Source: Eubacterium sp.
Lineage (GTDB): Bacteria > Bacillota > Clostridia > Lachnospirales > Lachnospiraceae
NCBI GenBank assembly: GCA_022769325.1
Contig: JALEKC010000006.1
Location: 1-51,069, forward strand
Direction of reading: 5' to 3'
DNA: 51,069 nt
Positions within the stretch are counted from its first letter, which is position 1; every line of letters starts with the position of its first letter. The notes beneath the pieces were generated by a model. That model saw only the letters and a list, made by a program, of their open reading frames with translations. It ran no database searches and was not told the origin of the DNA. This document shows, in pieces, positions 35,354 to 45,207 of this stretch. The position numbers were made by a program, and so were the translations under genes.

Positions 35354-36082
35354 ATGAGAACGATTTTAATAATTTTATTGTATCTTATCGTATGTATTGT
35401 CAGCATTCCGCTTTTACTGATTGAGTGTATTGTGCGAAAAATAAATGAAAAAGCAGCTGCTGCTTTTGCCATCCGGGTTGTGCAGATTGCATTTAACGTG
35501 GCCATGTTTGTTTCCGGCTGCAAAAAGCACATCTCCGGTCTTGAGAACATTCCTCAGGACCAGCCTGTTATGTTTGCCGCCAACCATCGCAGTTTTTATG
35601 ATATATTACTGGCCTACTCCAGTATTGCTTCCCGCCATGTCCAAGTGGCCTTTATCTCCAAAATCGAGATTAAAAAATTTCCAATGATTGCACAATGGAT
35701 GTATTTTCTCAATTGTTTATTTATGGACCGTGGAAACATGAAACAAAATATGGAAGTTATCTTAAAAGCCATCTCCCTAATCAAAGAGGGATACTCCATC
35801 TACATCGCCCCGGAGGGCACAAGAAATGCCACGGACACTCTCCTTCCTTTCAAAGAAGGCAGTATGAAAATCGCTACCAAGACTAAGGCTCCTATTGTTC
35901 CGGTATGCATCAAACATACCGAGGAAATCATGGAAAACCACCTTCCCTGGATTCGAGGCGGACATATTTATATTGAATACGGAAAACCCATTTATCCGGA
36001 CCAGTTAGAGGGTGATGACAAAAAATACATCGGTGCTTACGTTCAAAAAATCATTCAGGAGATGTATGACAAAGAAGAATAA
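35354..36082 (+). CDS. plsC: 1-acyl-sn-glycerol-3-phosphate acyltransferase
   Basis: Makes phosphatidic acid in membrane phospholipid synthesis. 242 residues with an N-terminal hydrophobic anchor (~4-25). The acyltransferase motifs are NHRSFYD (77-83; catalytic His and Asp), FMDRG, PEGTRN (153-158) and PIVPV. Normal length. SD GAGAGGATTTTAG. It overlaps no other gene and has no promoter of its own in the 14-bp gap from the VanY gene. Confidence 0.92.
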   Translation: MRTILIILLYLIVCIVSIPLLLIECIVRKINEKAAAAFAIRVVQIAFNVAMFVSGCKKHISGLENIPQDQPVMFAANHRSFYDILLAYSSIASRHVQVAFISKIEIKKFPMIAQWMYFLNCLFMDRGNMKQNMEVILKAISLIKEGYSIYIAPEGTRNATDTLLPFKEGSMKIATKTKAPIVPVCIKHTEEIMENHLPWIRGGHIYIEYGKPIYPDQLEGDDKKYIGAYVQKIIQEMYDKEE

Positions 36083-36097
36083 GAAAGGAAATCCATC

Positions 36098-36126
36098 TTG
36101 CACATTCTTTCAAAAAATGGTAAGAT
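36098..36126 (+). promoter_or_regulatory. Probable sigma-A promoter of the 36183 gene
   Basis: TTGCAC (36098-36103), a 17-bp spacer and TAAGAT (36121-36126), about 56 bp upstream of the ATG. Confidence 0.6.
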
Positions 36127-36182
36127 AGTGATTAGGCATCAAATTACATGGCCAAATTTATAAAAGTGAGGTATACGAATCT

Positions 36183-36644
36183 ATGAAAACCGCATTAATC
36201 GTAATGGGTATTATCCTTGCCGTACTCATTATCGTATTTATTGTTTTATCTATTGTAGGTAAGAAACTTCAGACAAAGCAGGAAGCCTCCCAGGCACAGA
36301 TGAAAGAAGCATCTCAAATTGCTTCCATTCTAGTGATTGATAAGAAGAGGATGAAATTAAAAGAGGCCGGATTGCCAAAAATGATTGTTGATAATACACC
36401 AAAGTATCTTCGTGGTTCAAAAATACCTGTTGTTAAGGCAAAAATTGGTCCCAAAATTATGACTTTGATGTGTGACGAAAAAATCTTTCCTTTACTTCCT
36501 GTAAAAAAAGAGTTGAAAGTGGTATTAAGTGGCATCTATATCATGGATGTCAAAGGTTCTCGCAATAATTTATTGCAGCAGCCGGAAAAGATGGGCTTTT
36601 TCCAGAAGATGAAATACAAAGCTCTTCAAAAAGTCGGAAAATAA
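36183..36644 (+). CDS. Conserved hypothetical protein, single membrane anchor
   Basis: Not recognised as a named family, though similar proteins seem common in Clostridia. 153 residues: a hydrophobic N-terminal helix (~5-25), then a cytosolic domain with VIDKKRMKLKEAGLPKMIVD, PVVKAKIGPKIMTLMCDEKI, LLPVKKELKVVLSGIYI and a basic C-terminus. The core could be a small beta-rich domain. Its SD (GTGAGG) is about 13 nt away, longer than normal. It has its own promoter and terminator, so it is monocistronic. Confidence 0.75.
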   Translation: MKTALIVMGIILAVLIIVFIVLSIVGKKLQTKQEASQAQMKEASQIASILVIDKKRMKLKEAGLPKMIVDNTPKYLRGSKIPVVKAKIGPKIMTLMCDEKIFPLLPVKKELKVVLSGIYIMDVKGSRNNLLQQPEKMGFFQKMKYKALQKVGK

Positions 36645-36657
36645 AAAGAAATTTAAA

Positions 36658-36697
36658 AAGCCTTCCAGTGGACTCTATAATCCACCGGAAGGTTTTC
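36658..36697. terminator. Bidirectional intrinsic terminator
   Basis: CCTTCCAGTGGA (36661-36672) pairs with TCCACCGGAAGG (36681-36692) with one internal mismatch. TTTTCTATTTT follows on plus and CTTTTTAAATTT on minus. It serves the convergent 36183 gene and the antiporter gene. Confidence 0.85.
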
Positions 36698-36736
36698 TAT
36701 TTTCATTTTTCTATTTTCATAATTGGTTCGATTGTA

Positions 36737-37966
36737 TTATGCCGGTTTTTGTTGCCGGCTTTTCTTTTCATTAAATACGAATTTCAAAAGAATCGGTGTT
36801 ATAATCGTGGTAATAACCACCGTGATAATAACGGGACCATACAAATCCTGAGACATAAGTCCCACGGCCATTCCTTTACTGGCTACAATCAGTGCCACCT
36901 CACCACGGGAAACCATACCCACTCCAATCTGCAAGCTTTCTTTATTGGAGTATTTCATGAGTTTCGCACCCAGGCCACATCCAACGACTTTGCTAAGGAC
37001 GGCAACGATGCAAAGAAGGATGGAAAAGATCAGAATCTTCCCACTCATCTTCGGGAGAACTACTTCCAATCCGATGCTGGCAAAGAAAATCGGCGACAAA
37101 AACATATAAGAAACGGTTTCCACACGCTTGCTTATGTACTCCACTTTCGGGCTGACGGAAATGGCAAGACCTGCCACATAGGCCCCTGTAATATCTGCAA
37201 CGCCAAAGAAAAATTCCGAACAAAAGGCAAATAACAAGCAATAGGCAAGTGCCATAATTCCATATCTTCTCTGTACATTGGGGCTTTCCGAAGTCCATTT
37301 ATAATACAATTCTCCAAATACAAATGCCACCACAATGGCAAAAATGAAGAACAGAAGAATCTTCAATAAAACCATTCCAAGACTTGGCGTCTCTCCACCA
37401 CCCTTTTGCCCTCCAAGAGTTGTGATTATGGTCAAGGCGATGATACCAAGAACATCATCAATCACGGCGGCACCTAAAATGGCATTTCCAGCATTGGTAT
37501 TTAATTTACCCATTTCGCGAAGAGTCTCCACGGTGATGCTAACAGAAGTAGCTGTCAAAATCACTCCGATAAAAATATTGCGATACATCTTGGCTTCCTC
37601 TGTAACACCTATGGAATCCGTGAAGAAATGTGCAACCAAGGCACCTCCCACACAGGGAATGACAACTCCCAGCAAAGCAATTACAAGGGATGCAAGACCA
37701 CTCTGTTTCAGTTTCTGAATGTCTGTCTCAAGTCCTGCCGAGAACATCAATACGATAACACCAATCTCCGAAAGACTGTGAATCATCGCATCGGATTCTC
37801 CTACCAACATAATGGATGACAAATTCAAACAAGCTGGTCCTATGATCAAACCTGCTACAAGAGCACCCACAACCTGTGGCATGTGAAACTTCTTTGTCAA
37901 AAGACCGAGGCATTTTGTACTAACGAGTACAATGGCGATAAATAATAGATATCCATATTCTTCCAT
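36737..37966 (-). CDS. Cation/proton antiporter (CPA2, Kef/NapA-type)
   Basis: Exchanges Na+ or K+ for protons across the membrane. 409 residues from the ATG at 37966 (SD GGAGGATTTTATA). About 12-13 TM helices. VVGALVAGLIIGPA and FSAGLETDIQKLKQSG are typical of the Na_H_exchanger family. AVIDDVLGIIAL contains the paired Asp residues of electrogenic CPA2 antiporters. It ends in a short basic tail with no TrkA-N or USP domain, unlike full Kef proteins. Ion specificity cannot be read from sequence. Confidence 0.9.
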   Translation of the reverse strand: MEEYGYLLFIAIVLVSTKCLGLLTKKFHMPQVVGALVAGLIIGPACLNLSSIMLVGESDAMIHSLSEIGVIVLMFSAGLETDIQKLKQSGLASLVIALLGVVIPCVGGALVAHFFTDSIGVTEEAKMYRNIFIGVILTATSVSITVETLREMGKLNTNAGNAILGAAVIDDVLGIIALTIITTLGGQKGGGETPSLGMVLLKILLFFIFAIVVAFVFGELYYKWTSESPNVQRRYGIMALAYCLLFAFCSEFFFGVADITGAYVAGLAISVSPKVEYISKRVETVSYMFLSPIFFASIGLEVVLPKMSGKILIFSILLCIVAVLSKVVGCGLGAKLMKYSNKESLQIGVGMVSRGEVALIVASKGMAVGLMSQDLYGPVIITVVITTIITPILLKFVFNEKKSRQQKPA

Positions 37967-38095
37967 TATAAAATCCTCCAATCAAAGTATAAAATTTTTA
38001 GTAAGTAACACATTCTTTTCGACCATTAGTCATTTTATACCTTTTGCCTCAAAAAATCAACCTAAGATTTTTAAAATAATATTCAATTACATTTT

Positions 38096-39649
38096 TTATT
38101 CAAACTTCTCTGCGCTGACACTGTCAAACTCTGCCATAATCTCTGCCGACGGCTCTTTAGTCAAAAGACTTGCCACTACGATGCAAATCAAACTGATAAA
38201 GAATCCGATAAGAAGAGAATAGATTCCTGTTGCCACAGCCAGAGTCTGTCCGCCTACCAATGGGATGTAATCCCAAATCAATACCGTCAATCCACCGGAT
38301 ACAATACCGGAAACCGCACCGGCAAAATTGGTCCGCTTCCAGAATAAAGAGCACACCACAATTGGTCCAAATGCCGAACCAAGCCCTGCCCACGCATCCG
38401 ATACCAGATTCATAATACTGCTCTCCGGATTCCATGCGATGAAGAAAGCGATGATGGCAATGATAACTACCGTGATTCGACTTACTTTCAATACAGTATC
38501 TTCCGATGCTTTCGGGCGCAAGACATTTTTGTAAATATCCTTTGATACGGAGGATGCACAAACCAATAATTGAGAATCTGCCGTGGACATAATAGCTGCA
38601 AGGATACCGCAGAGGAATATTCCACCGATAAATGGTAATCCAAGGTGGTGCGTAAATACCTTGTTAATCATTTCGATAAACACGCTCTCACTGGAAGCCT
38701 GCCCCTCTGTACCTAAAATCTGTCCGGCACCAAGGAAAGCTCTTCCCACAACACCGATAAAGCAGGCAGCCACCAACGAAATAGCAACCCAAACGATAGC
38801 GATAACACTGGATTTCTTTAATTCTTTCTCACTTTTTACTGCCATGAAGCGCACCAGAATATGAGGCATACCACAATATCCAAGGCCCCATGCCAGCTGG
38901 GATATAATATCTACGAACGTATAAGGTTTTCCTCCATTGGAGAACAAACTAAGATAATCATCATAAGCAATGCCACTTCCGGCAAGAGTCGCAGTAAGCT
39001 GGGAAGAAAAATCACTGCTTACCAAGCCATAAGCCACAATTGGCACAACCAAAAGACCTACTAACATAAGCATCCCCTGGATGAAATCCGTGAGACATAC
39101 AGCCAAAAAGCCTCCCAAGAAAGTATAGGTTAAAATAACTCCGGCACCGATTGCCAAAGCAACATGATAATCCACATGGAAAACCGAGCTAAATAGTTTT
39201 CCTCCGGAAGCCAGTGCAGAGGCCGTATACACTAGGAAGAATATAACGATTACAATGGACGAAATGCATAAAAGAATCCGTCTCTTGTCATGATAACGAT
39301 TTTCAAGAAATTCCGGCAATGTCAAGGAATTGTTGGCGATAATGGTATATCGTCGAAGGCGCTTGGAGATGAAGAGCCAGTTGGCAATGGTTCCAAGCAA
39401 AAGGCCGATGGCAATCCAGGCCTGACCGGTTCCCAGGGCATAAATCGAACCCGGCAGTCCCATTAAGAGCCATCCGCTCATGTCCGATGCCTGAGCCGAC
39501 AATGCGGCAACCCAGCCATTTAATCCCCGTCCACCGAGAAAATAATCTTCCGTACTATTGGTCTTCTTCATGGAAAAAATTCCGATTACAATCAGAATAA
39601 GAAGATATACTACGAATGCGGCAAGAATAATAATTGATGATGTCGACAT
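38096..39649 (-). CDS. putP: Sodium/proline symporter
   Basis: Na+-coupled proline uptake, SSS family. 517 residues from the ATG at 39649 (SD AAAGGAG); the longer in-frame start overlaps promoter DNA. About 13 TM helices. PutP signatures: DYFLGGRGLNGWVAALSAQA, DMSGWLLMGLPGSIYALG, GWAAL-like packing, AIMSTADSQLLVCASSVSKD and AGLGSAFGPIVV. Divergent from the nucleoside phosphorylase gene, with a palindromic element between them. Confidence 0.95.
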   Translation of the reverse strand: MSTSSIIILAAFVVYLLILIVIGIFSMKKTNSTEDYFLGGRGLNGWVAALSAQASDMSGWLLMGLPGSIYALGTGQAWIAIGLLLGTIANWLFISKRLRRYTIIANNSLTLPEFLENRYHDKRRILLCISSIVIVIFFLVYTASALASGGKLFSSVFHVDYHVALAIGAGVILTYTFLGGFLAVCLTDFIQGMLMLVGLLVVPIVAYGLVSSDFSSQLTATLAGSGIAYDDYLSLFSNGGKPYTFVDIISQLAWGLGYCGMPHILVRFMAVKSEKELKKSSVIAIVWVAISLVAACFIGVVGRAFLGAGQILGTEGQASSESVFIEMINKVFTHHLGLPFIGGIFLCGILAAIMSTADSQLLVCASSVSKDIYKNVLRPKASEDTVLKVSRITVVIIAIIAFFIAWNPESSIMNLVSDAWAGLGSAFGPIVVCSLFWKRTNFAGAVSGIVSGGLTVLIWDYIPLVGGQTLAVATGIYSLLIGFFISLICIVVASLLTKEPSAEIMAEFDSVSAEKFE

Positions 39650-39682
39650 AAAAAAACTCCTTTGTAAATTATAGTATGATGT

Positions 39683-39880
39683 CAAGGTCAAAAGACTAAC
39701 CTTATTGTTATATAAGTGACTGCTTCGCAGTCCTGATACAGAATTAGAAACGTATGCTTACGTGTAAACACGAAACATTCGTTTCTAATTCTGTATCGGC
39801 TGTGAATAGTAACTTATATTATTCTACCATATTTTTTCATTTTATGCTATACTAAAAATATATAAAGCCAAGGTCAAAAG
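39683..39880. repeat. 12-bp direct repeats flanking a palindromic intergenic element
   Basis: CAAGGTCAAAAG occurs at 39683-39694 and 39869-39880 in the same orientation. The ~175 bp between them contain the palindrome and an AT-rich stretch with a -10-like TATACT (39847 region). The 39650-39945 gap between putP and the phosphorylase gene holds no gene. Confidence 0.75.
39703..39828. repeat. ~125-bp palindromic (MITE-like) hairpin element
   Basis: Core arms GATACAGAATTAGAAACG (39735-39752) and its exact complement (39780-39797). Outer arms are partly matched, with ATATAAGTGACT on the left against AGTAACTTATAT on the right. Two smaller hairpins lie inside: GACTGC-TTC-GCAGTC and CGTGT-AA-ACACG. 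It sits upstream of both flanking genes, so it is not a terminator. Confidence 0.8.
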
Positions 39881-39945
39881 GTCTACGGAGCAATTCGCAG
39901 ACATCTGTTGGAGAAAACTATTGAGGAAAATAAAGGAGGTTTACC

Positions 39946-41253
39946 ATGGAGCGATTTGTAGATTTGATTCAAGATAAGAAAAATGGAAAAGAACTGTCCG
40001 ACGAGACGATAAGGGAAATGATTGCATCTTTTACCAAAGGCGAGATTCCGGATTATCAAATGTCTGCCATGCTGATGGCTATTTGCTTTACCGGACTAAA
40101 TGACCGGGAATTAACCACCATGACGCTGGCTATGCGGGATTCCGGCAAAGTAAACGATTTGTCTGCCATCCGGGGAATCAAGGTGGACAAACACAGCACC
40201 GGTGGGGTAGGTGACAAAACAACGCTGATTATCGGCCCCATCGCCGCTTCCTGCGGCATTCCCATTGCCAAAATGAGTGGCCGTGGTCTGGGATTTACCG
40301 GAGGAACCATTGACAAACTGGAATCGATTCCCGGGTTTCATACCGATTTATCCACTGCCGATTTTTACGATGCCGTGAAGGAAATCGGCATCTGCGTCAA
40401 TGGACAGACGGAAGACCTGGCCCCTGCGGACAAAAAAATATATGCCCTCCGGGATGCCACGGCAACAGTGGAAAGTATCCCCCTCATCGCCTCTTCTGTT
40501 ATGAGCAAAAAACTGGCTTCAGGAAGCGACTGTATTGTCCTGGATGTCACTACCGGCAACGGTGCTTTTATGAAAGATTATGACCAGGCTCTAGCCCTTG
40601 CCAAGAAAATGGTAACCATCGGCCACCATGCCGGCAAAAAAACCATTGCCATCCTTACTTCCATGGAAGAACCTCTTGGCTATGCCATTGGCAACAATCT
40701 GGAAGTAAAAGAAGCCATTCAGGCCCTTCACGGCCAGGGACCGGAGGATCTCATGACGGTTTGTTACACTCTTGCCGCCCATATGATATCCCTCGGAAAA
40801 GACATTTCTTTTGAGGAAGCAAAGGCAGAAGCCATGGAAAGTGTAAGAAGCGGCAAAGCCTTTGAAACCTTTACGGCCATGGTTCAAAAACAAGGTGGGG
40901 ACGTTTCTTATATCCTGCATCCGGAATCTTTTCCGGTTTCTCCTATTCAGGCGGATATCACTGCCTCCCGTTCCGGATATGTGGCACATATTGACACAGA
41001 GGGTGTTGGTATTGCCGCCGGCATTTTAGGAGCCGGACGCAGCAAAAAAGAGGATGATATCGATCCTTGTGCCGGTATCATCCTCCATAAAAAACTTGGT
41101 CAATATGTACAGCAGGGCGAATCCCTTGCTACCTTGTATACTTCCAAAGAAACCCTTCTTTCTCCGGGTATCCATCATTTGGAACGCTGTTTTGAAATCT
41201 CCGAAACACCGAGCAAAATACCAGCATTGATTGGAGACTGTATTACCATTTAA
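39946..41253 (+). CDS. pdp: Pyrimidine-nucleoside phosphorylase
   Basis: Phosphorolysis of uridine/thymidine to base plus (deoxy)ribose-1-phosphate, for nucleoside salvage. 435 residues: alpha domain [19 protein letters not shown], phosphate-binding [11 protein letters not shown] (82-92), the DeoA/Pdp signature [20 protein letters not shown] (111-130), [19 protein letters not shown] and [10 protein letters not shown], and the C-terminal domain with [15 protein letters not shown]. The choice between deoA and pdp rests on overall similarity to Gram-positive pyrimidine-nucleoside phosphorylases. SD AAAGGAGG. Its 3' end overlaps the convergent chemoreceptor gene by 11 bp. Confidence 0.93.
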   Translation: MERFVDLIQDKKNGKELSDETIREMIASFTKGEIPDYQMSAMLMAICFTGLNDRELTTMTLAMRDSGKVNDLSAIRGIKVDKHSTGGVGDKTTLIIGPIAASCGIPIAKMSGRGLGFTGGTIDKLESIPGFHTDLSTADFYDAVKEIGICVNGQTEDLAPADKKIYALRDATATVESIPLIASSVMSKKLASGSDCIVLDVTTGNGAFMKDYDQALALAKKMVTIGHHAGKKTIAILTSMEEPLGYAIGNNLEVKEAIQALHGQGPEDLMTVCYTLAAHMISLGKDISFEEAKAEAMESVRSGKAFETFTAMVQKQGGDVSYILHPESFPVSPIQADITASRSGYVAHIDTEGVGIAAGILGAGRSKKEDDIDPCAGIILHKKLGQYVQQGESLATLYTSKETLLSPGIHHLERCFEISETPSKIPALIGDCITI

Positions 41254-42514
41254 AGGTATCTGCCAATTGTTTCAAACCGGCGAAATTCTCACCTGTAGAA
41301 TCAGACAATTCATGAATGTCGAAGGAATTGCTTGCCATTTCATTGGTATCCTTTGCAATGGCTGCACTTCCTTTGGCACCCACATCACTTTTCGTGGTGA
41401 TATCCCGAATTGTTGCATTCATTTGGTTCAAACTGTTCAAAATCTGGTCTGAACTCGCACTCAGATTTTCCACCAGACCATTGACATATTCGGCATCCTG
41501 CTTGTAGTGGTCGCCGGTTTCCACCAGGTCACTGTAAGCAGTCATAACAGAGGTATTGATAAACTCAAGTATAATTTCCGAACACTCAATCAAACTGGTA
41601 ACAGAGTCCGTCACCGTAGCTGCCACATCTTGGATTTTCTCTACTGCTTCGGAAGATGCTTCTGACAAGTCCGTAATTTCCATGGCAACAACCGCAAATC
41701 CCTGACCACTCTCTCCGGCTCTTGCCGCCTCGATGGAAGCATTGATCGCTAGCAAATTGGTTTGATTGGTAATAGTTCGAATGGTTTCTGTCAGCACCTG
41801 AATTTGCTGAATATTTTTAGATGCCTGTATGGCCTCTTCCATCCGGGCTTTATTTCCCTTCAAAATGCGATTGGCACTGCTTCTGGATTCTTTGGCATTT
41901 TCCTGTAGTTCCAGAGCTCTTGCACGGATTTTGTCCGCCTCTTGGGCACCCTCCTGCGCCTGCTTGGCAACATCTTTCATTACCACTTCAATTTCATCCG
42001 TGGATGCATCCAATTCGTGCATGGCTTCTGCTGTCTCCACCAAACCGGCAGAAACCTGCTCTGTGGCAGCAGACATTCCTTCTAATTTTTCTGACAATGT
42101 ATCCACACGCTGGGATGTCTCCATGACATTTTTATCCATCCCGGAAACCACCTGTTTCAGCGTACTCACAATTTCCTTAAAAGATGAAACTAAGGCTTCC
42201 GATGCACGGGAAAGTTCTCCAACTTCGTCTTTAGCAGAAAGCATTTTGCCTGACATCTCATAGGACAAATCATGATTTGACATCGCTGTCAGCTGCTCTT
42301 TTAAGGCTTTTATGCGTTTTGACATAGCCGAACTGAATACTACCGCCAAAACAGCTCCCACCGCCAGAGACAAAAGAACCACAATGCCAAAGGTAATCCA
42401 TGCCCCCGCGGGTACTTTTTTACCAAAACCGAGATAGAGTGCCAAAAATGCCACAATTCCTTCAAAAAGAACGGTTCCGCACACGATCCCTATCATTTTT
42501 TCTCTAAGTTTCAT
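41243..42514 (-). CDS. Methyl-accepting chemotaxis protein without a sensory domain
   Basis: 423 residues. Two TM helices (~8-28 and ~38-61) are joined by a loop of only ~10 residues, so there is no extracytoplasmic ligand domain. A HAMP-like segment (~65-118) and the signalling coiled-coil follow, with the hairpin tip [20 protein letters not shown] and [11 protein letters not shown]. The receptor probably senses a membrane, redox or cytoplasmic cue, or assists other receptors. No CheW-binding pentapeptide is visible at the C-terminus. SD AAGGAGGTTACAGG. No che genes are adjacent. Confidence 0.9.
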   Translation of the reverse strand: MKLREKMIGIVCGTVLFEGIVAFLALYLGFGKKVPAGAWITFGIVVLLSLAVGAVLAVVFSSAMSKRIKALKEQLTAMSNHDLSYEMSGKMLSAKDEVGELSRASEALVSSFKEIVSTLKQVVSGMDKNVMETSQRVDTLSEKLEGMSAATEQVSAGLVETAEAMHELDASTDEIEVVMKDVAKQAQEGAQEADKIRARALELQENAKESRSSANRILKGNKARMEEAIQASKNIQQIQVLTETIRTITNQTNLLAINASIEAARAGESGQGFAVVAMEITDLSEASSEAVEKIQDVAATVTDSVTSLIECSEIILEFINTSVMTAYSDLVETGDHYKQDAEYVNGLVENLSASSDQILNSLNQMNATIRDITTKSDVGAKGSAAIAKDTNEMASNSFDIHELSDSTGENFAGLKQLADTFKW

Positions 42515-42582
42515 CCTGTAACCTCCTTAACGACCTAATCCTAGTATCATGATAGCATATTTGCGCCCCCTTCGCAACTCTT

Positions 42583-42927
42583 TTACTTTCCTTTTCCTTC
42601 GCCAATTTCATCATAATATTCATACAATTTTTGAACCCCATTTTCCAAAATGTAATAATGTCGGATATAGGGAATCAATAAAACAAAAAACATCAGGCAA
42701 AGCAAAAGCACCACCCATTCCGGAATCAATAGACTGGCAATGATGGACATGACTGCCAGAAGGGCGAAAAGCACAGTGACAATCAAATGAATCAGGCGCT
42801 CATGCTGAAAAAAACCGATTTGCACCAGCATCTGCGCCAAAAAATCTGCTTTTTCCCCCTCTATCGCTCGCTTTCCCTCTGCCACTTCCCCATAATATGC
42901 CAAATATTTTTTCAATCGTTTTTCCAT
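42583..42927 (-). CDS. Small membrane protein of unknown function
   Basis: 114 residues. A charged N-terminal helix (MEKRLKKYLAYYGEVAEGKR), two closely spaced TM helices (~45-66 and ~70-88), and a charged Tyr-rich C-terminus (YILENGVQKLYEYYDEIGEG). No recognised domain. Good SD (AAGGAGGTTAGGATC) supports a real gene. It lies between tmcAL and the chemoreceptor on the same strand. Confidence 0.72.
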   Translation of the reverse strand: MEKRLKKYLAYYGEVAEGKRAIEGEKADFLAQMLVQIGFFQHERLIHLIVTVLFALLAVMSIIASLLIPEWVVLLLCLMFFVLLIPYIRHYYILENGVQKLYEYYDEIGEGKGK

Positions 42928-42965
42928 GATCCTAACCTCCTTGGTATCTGTTTATCGTCGTTTCA

Positions 42966-44171
42966 TCAGATGATAATCATAGGACTCTCATATTCATTTT
43001 TCTGAACAATCCCCTTTTTCTGGCTCAAAGTCATGCGATAAATATCCGCTGCAAAGATGTCTTGGGACAATTTTTCTTTCGCCGCCAGTTCCAGATTTTC
43101 TTTCTCCTTTGCCAGACGTCCCAACACCTGGGTTTGTGCCTCGCCAAGAGGCAGCCTGACCGCATCCTTTCGTCTGCCGAGCAATCGCAGATAAGGCATC
43201 CTTTCTTCCCGGGGAGCCTCTTTGATTTCAAAGAGAATTTGAAACATTCCCCGCTTAATCCTGGACATGGTAATGTTTTTCGTCTTACATCCATGGATAA
43301 ACTGCTGGTAAGAGGATGCCCTGGACACCTCTCTCTCAAAGACTTTGGCAAGTTCCGGAGAAATATCCTTGTACTGGGTAAGTTCCCGGTTCCGCATGCG
43401 TATCGTCAACGCAAGCAGAGGCCAAAAGTCCTCGGTTTTCATATAATAATCTGCCTGTTTCCAGATTTCAAGAGCTTCCTTTGGCATTCCCGGCAAGTGT
43501 TCCAGCCCTCCGGACAGTCGGGAACGAATTGCCGTTGCCGACATATATTCTCTTTCCTTCTCATTAGAAGCTTCCACTTGATGATACCCCATACCTTCCC
43601 GCAAAATAGGTACGATTTTCATCGGGGATGACAATTCCCATAAAGCCTGTATATATTCTGTCGCCAAAATATTTCCCGGTTGAAACAGTTGCCGACATTC
43701 TTCTTCGCTCCAGCCCGTCTTTTCCTGCAAATAACGCTGCCTTGCCACCGGAAACGAATTTCCTTCTCGCAAAAAAGCTTGAACCCTCTGATTTTCCTCC
43801 GGTTTTCTTTGGCAATTCCAAAAGATTTCTGCCATACTCTGCAAATTTTCACCCGGGCTCTCACAGCCAAAACAGAGGGCATCCACGCAGCCAAGACTAT
43901 GCAAAGCCAACACTCCACCATAGGCAAAATCCGCCGCACTAGAAAGCCCATAACGAACCGGCAGTTCAAAGACATAATCGGCGCCGCCCAAGAGAGCCAT
44001 TTTCGCCCGAAGATATTTGTCCGTCACCGCACATTCGCCCCGCTGTACAAAATTTCCATTCATAATAACGACAATGACATCTGCCCCGGTACGCTGTCTT
44101 GCCAGTCGGATGTGATGACGATGTCCATTATGAAACGGATTATATTCACTAATAATCCCTGTAACCTTCAT
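42966..44171 (-). CDS. tmcAL: tRNA(Met) cytidine acetate ligase
   Basis: Forms N4-acetylcytidine at C34 of elongator tRNA-Met using acetate and ATP. 401 residues from the ATG at 44171 (SD ATAGGAGC). The nucleotidyltransferase-like N-terminus has MKVTGIISEYNPFHNGHRHH with the HxGH-like site, VIVVIMNGNFVQRGECAV, KMALLGGADYVFELPV and CFGCESP. MSATAIRSRL in the middle carries the KxxS/ISST-type site of the family. Lies alone between the small membrane protein and the divergent Ig-like gene. Confidence 0.92.
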   Translation of the reverse strand: MKVTGIISEYNPFHNGHRHHIRLARQRTGADVIVVIMNGNFVQRGECAVTDKYLRAKMALLGGADYVFELPVRYGLSSAADFAYGGVLALHSLGCVDALCFGCESPGENLQSMAEIFWNCQRKPEENQRVQAFLREGNSFPVARQRYLQEKTGWSEEECRQLFQPGNILATEYIQALWELSSPMKIVPILREGMGYHQVEASNEKEREYMSATAIRSRLSGGLEHLPGMPKEALEIWKQADYYMKTEDFWPLLALTIRMRNRELTQYKDISPELAKVFEREVSRASSYQQFIHGCKTKNITMSRIKRGMFQILFEIKEAPREERMPYLRLLGRRKDAVRLPLGEAQTQVLGRLAKEKENLELAAKEKLSQDIFAADIYRMTLSQKKGIVQKNEYESPMIII

Positions 44172-44288
44172 TTTTTTGCTCCTATTTTTCAAAAAATAGA
44201 TTTACAAATTCTTTCTTTTATGATACCATTGTAATTCCAAATAAGCAACCTTCTCTTCCGAAGAAAAATTTGGAAAGAAGGGATATCT

Positions 44289-45098
44289 ATGTTTCATAAA
44301 TATACAACAAAAGTCATTGCCTTACTGGCAATTCTGACACTCCTTTGCACCTGCGGATTTACCGGCAGACCATGTTATGTTCCTGCCAGCCTATCCGCCG
44401 CTGTAAAGAAAACTCCCCGTTTTATCGTTTTGACGCGATATCATAAGGAATTAAATATTGGCGATGAATGTTCCGTCATTGCCGTTTGTTCTGACGGAAG
44501 CATTCCTACCTGGAAAAGCAGTAATTCCAAAGTGGCTACGGTCAGTTCTTTCGGAAAAATAACTGCCAAAAAAGCCGGAACCGCCAATATCACCGCAAGA
44601 GTCAGCGGCGCATCCGCCTCTTGCAAAGTGGTTGTAAAAAAGACAACCATCTCCCTTTCAAAAACTTCTGTAGTGCTTGAAAAAGGAGCAACTCATCAAT
44701 TATCTGCCAGAGTATCAACTTCTGCAGAACTCACCTGGCATTCGAAAAAATCCAGTATCGCAACCATCAATTCCAAAGGACTTCTATGTGGAGAGAAACC
44801 TGGAACCACCTATGTTTATGCCGTTGCAGACGGAACCAAAGTGTCCTGCAAAGTCAAGGTAAAAAAGCCGGACATTGTGCTAAATCACACTTCCGTGACA
44901 TTGCGCACCGGAACCCAGTGCCGACTCCGGGCAAAAACTTCCTCCGGGCAGGAAGTCAGCTGGAAATCCAGCAAAAGCAGCATTGCCGATATAGACAGCG
45001 ACGGTGTGGTCTATGCTGCCAAAAAGGGAACCACTCGTATCTGTGCCTCCCTGGATGGAACACGAAAATATTGTACCATCCGCGTAACAGAGAAGTAG
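44289..45098 (+). CDS. Secreted protein with three bacterial Ig-like (Big_2) repeats
   Basis: 269 residues. N-terminal signal peptide (VIALLAILTLLCTCGFTG); a Cys near the end could be a lipobox, but the fit is poor. Three ~75-residue Ig-like repeats follow, each with the W-x-S-x-N/K-S-x-(V/I)-A-(T/D)-(V/I) core: PTWKSSNSKVATVSSFGKIT, LTWHSKKSSIATINSKG and VSWKSSKSSIADIDSDG, each followed by a G-T-x-x-(I/V) segment. No LPxTG anchor or catalytic domain. Probably a cell-surface adhesion or matrix component. SD AAGAAGGG. Followed by an M14 peptidase gene. Confidence 0.87.
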   Translation: MFHKYTTKVIALLAILTLLCTCGFTGRPCYVPASLSAAVKKTPRFIVLTRYHKELNIGDECSVIAVCSDGSIPTWKSSNSKVATVSSFGKITAKKAGTANITARVSGASASCKVVVKKTTISLSKTSVVLEKGATHQLSARVSTSAELTWHSKKSSIATINSKGLLCGEKPGTTYVYAVADGTKVSCKVKVKKPDIVLNHTSVTLRTGTQCRLRAKTSSGQEVSWKSSKSSIADIDSDGVVYAAKKGTTRICASLDGTRKYCTIRVTEK

Positions 45099-45207
45099 TG
45101 CGTTGACAAGAACATAAGGTTGAGAAGGCTTGCTTATTTGGTTCTATTTTTTCTTTTATTTTCATATTCCTATATAGAAAATTATTTTGGAATCAGTGGG
45201 GAAATAT

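Noticed and set aside
39703-39828. CRISPR or phage attachment site
   Set aside because: Only one inverted repeat, no regular spacer array, and no integrase or cas genes nearby.
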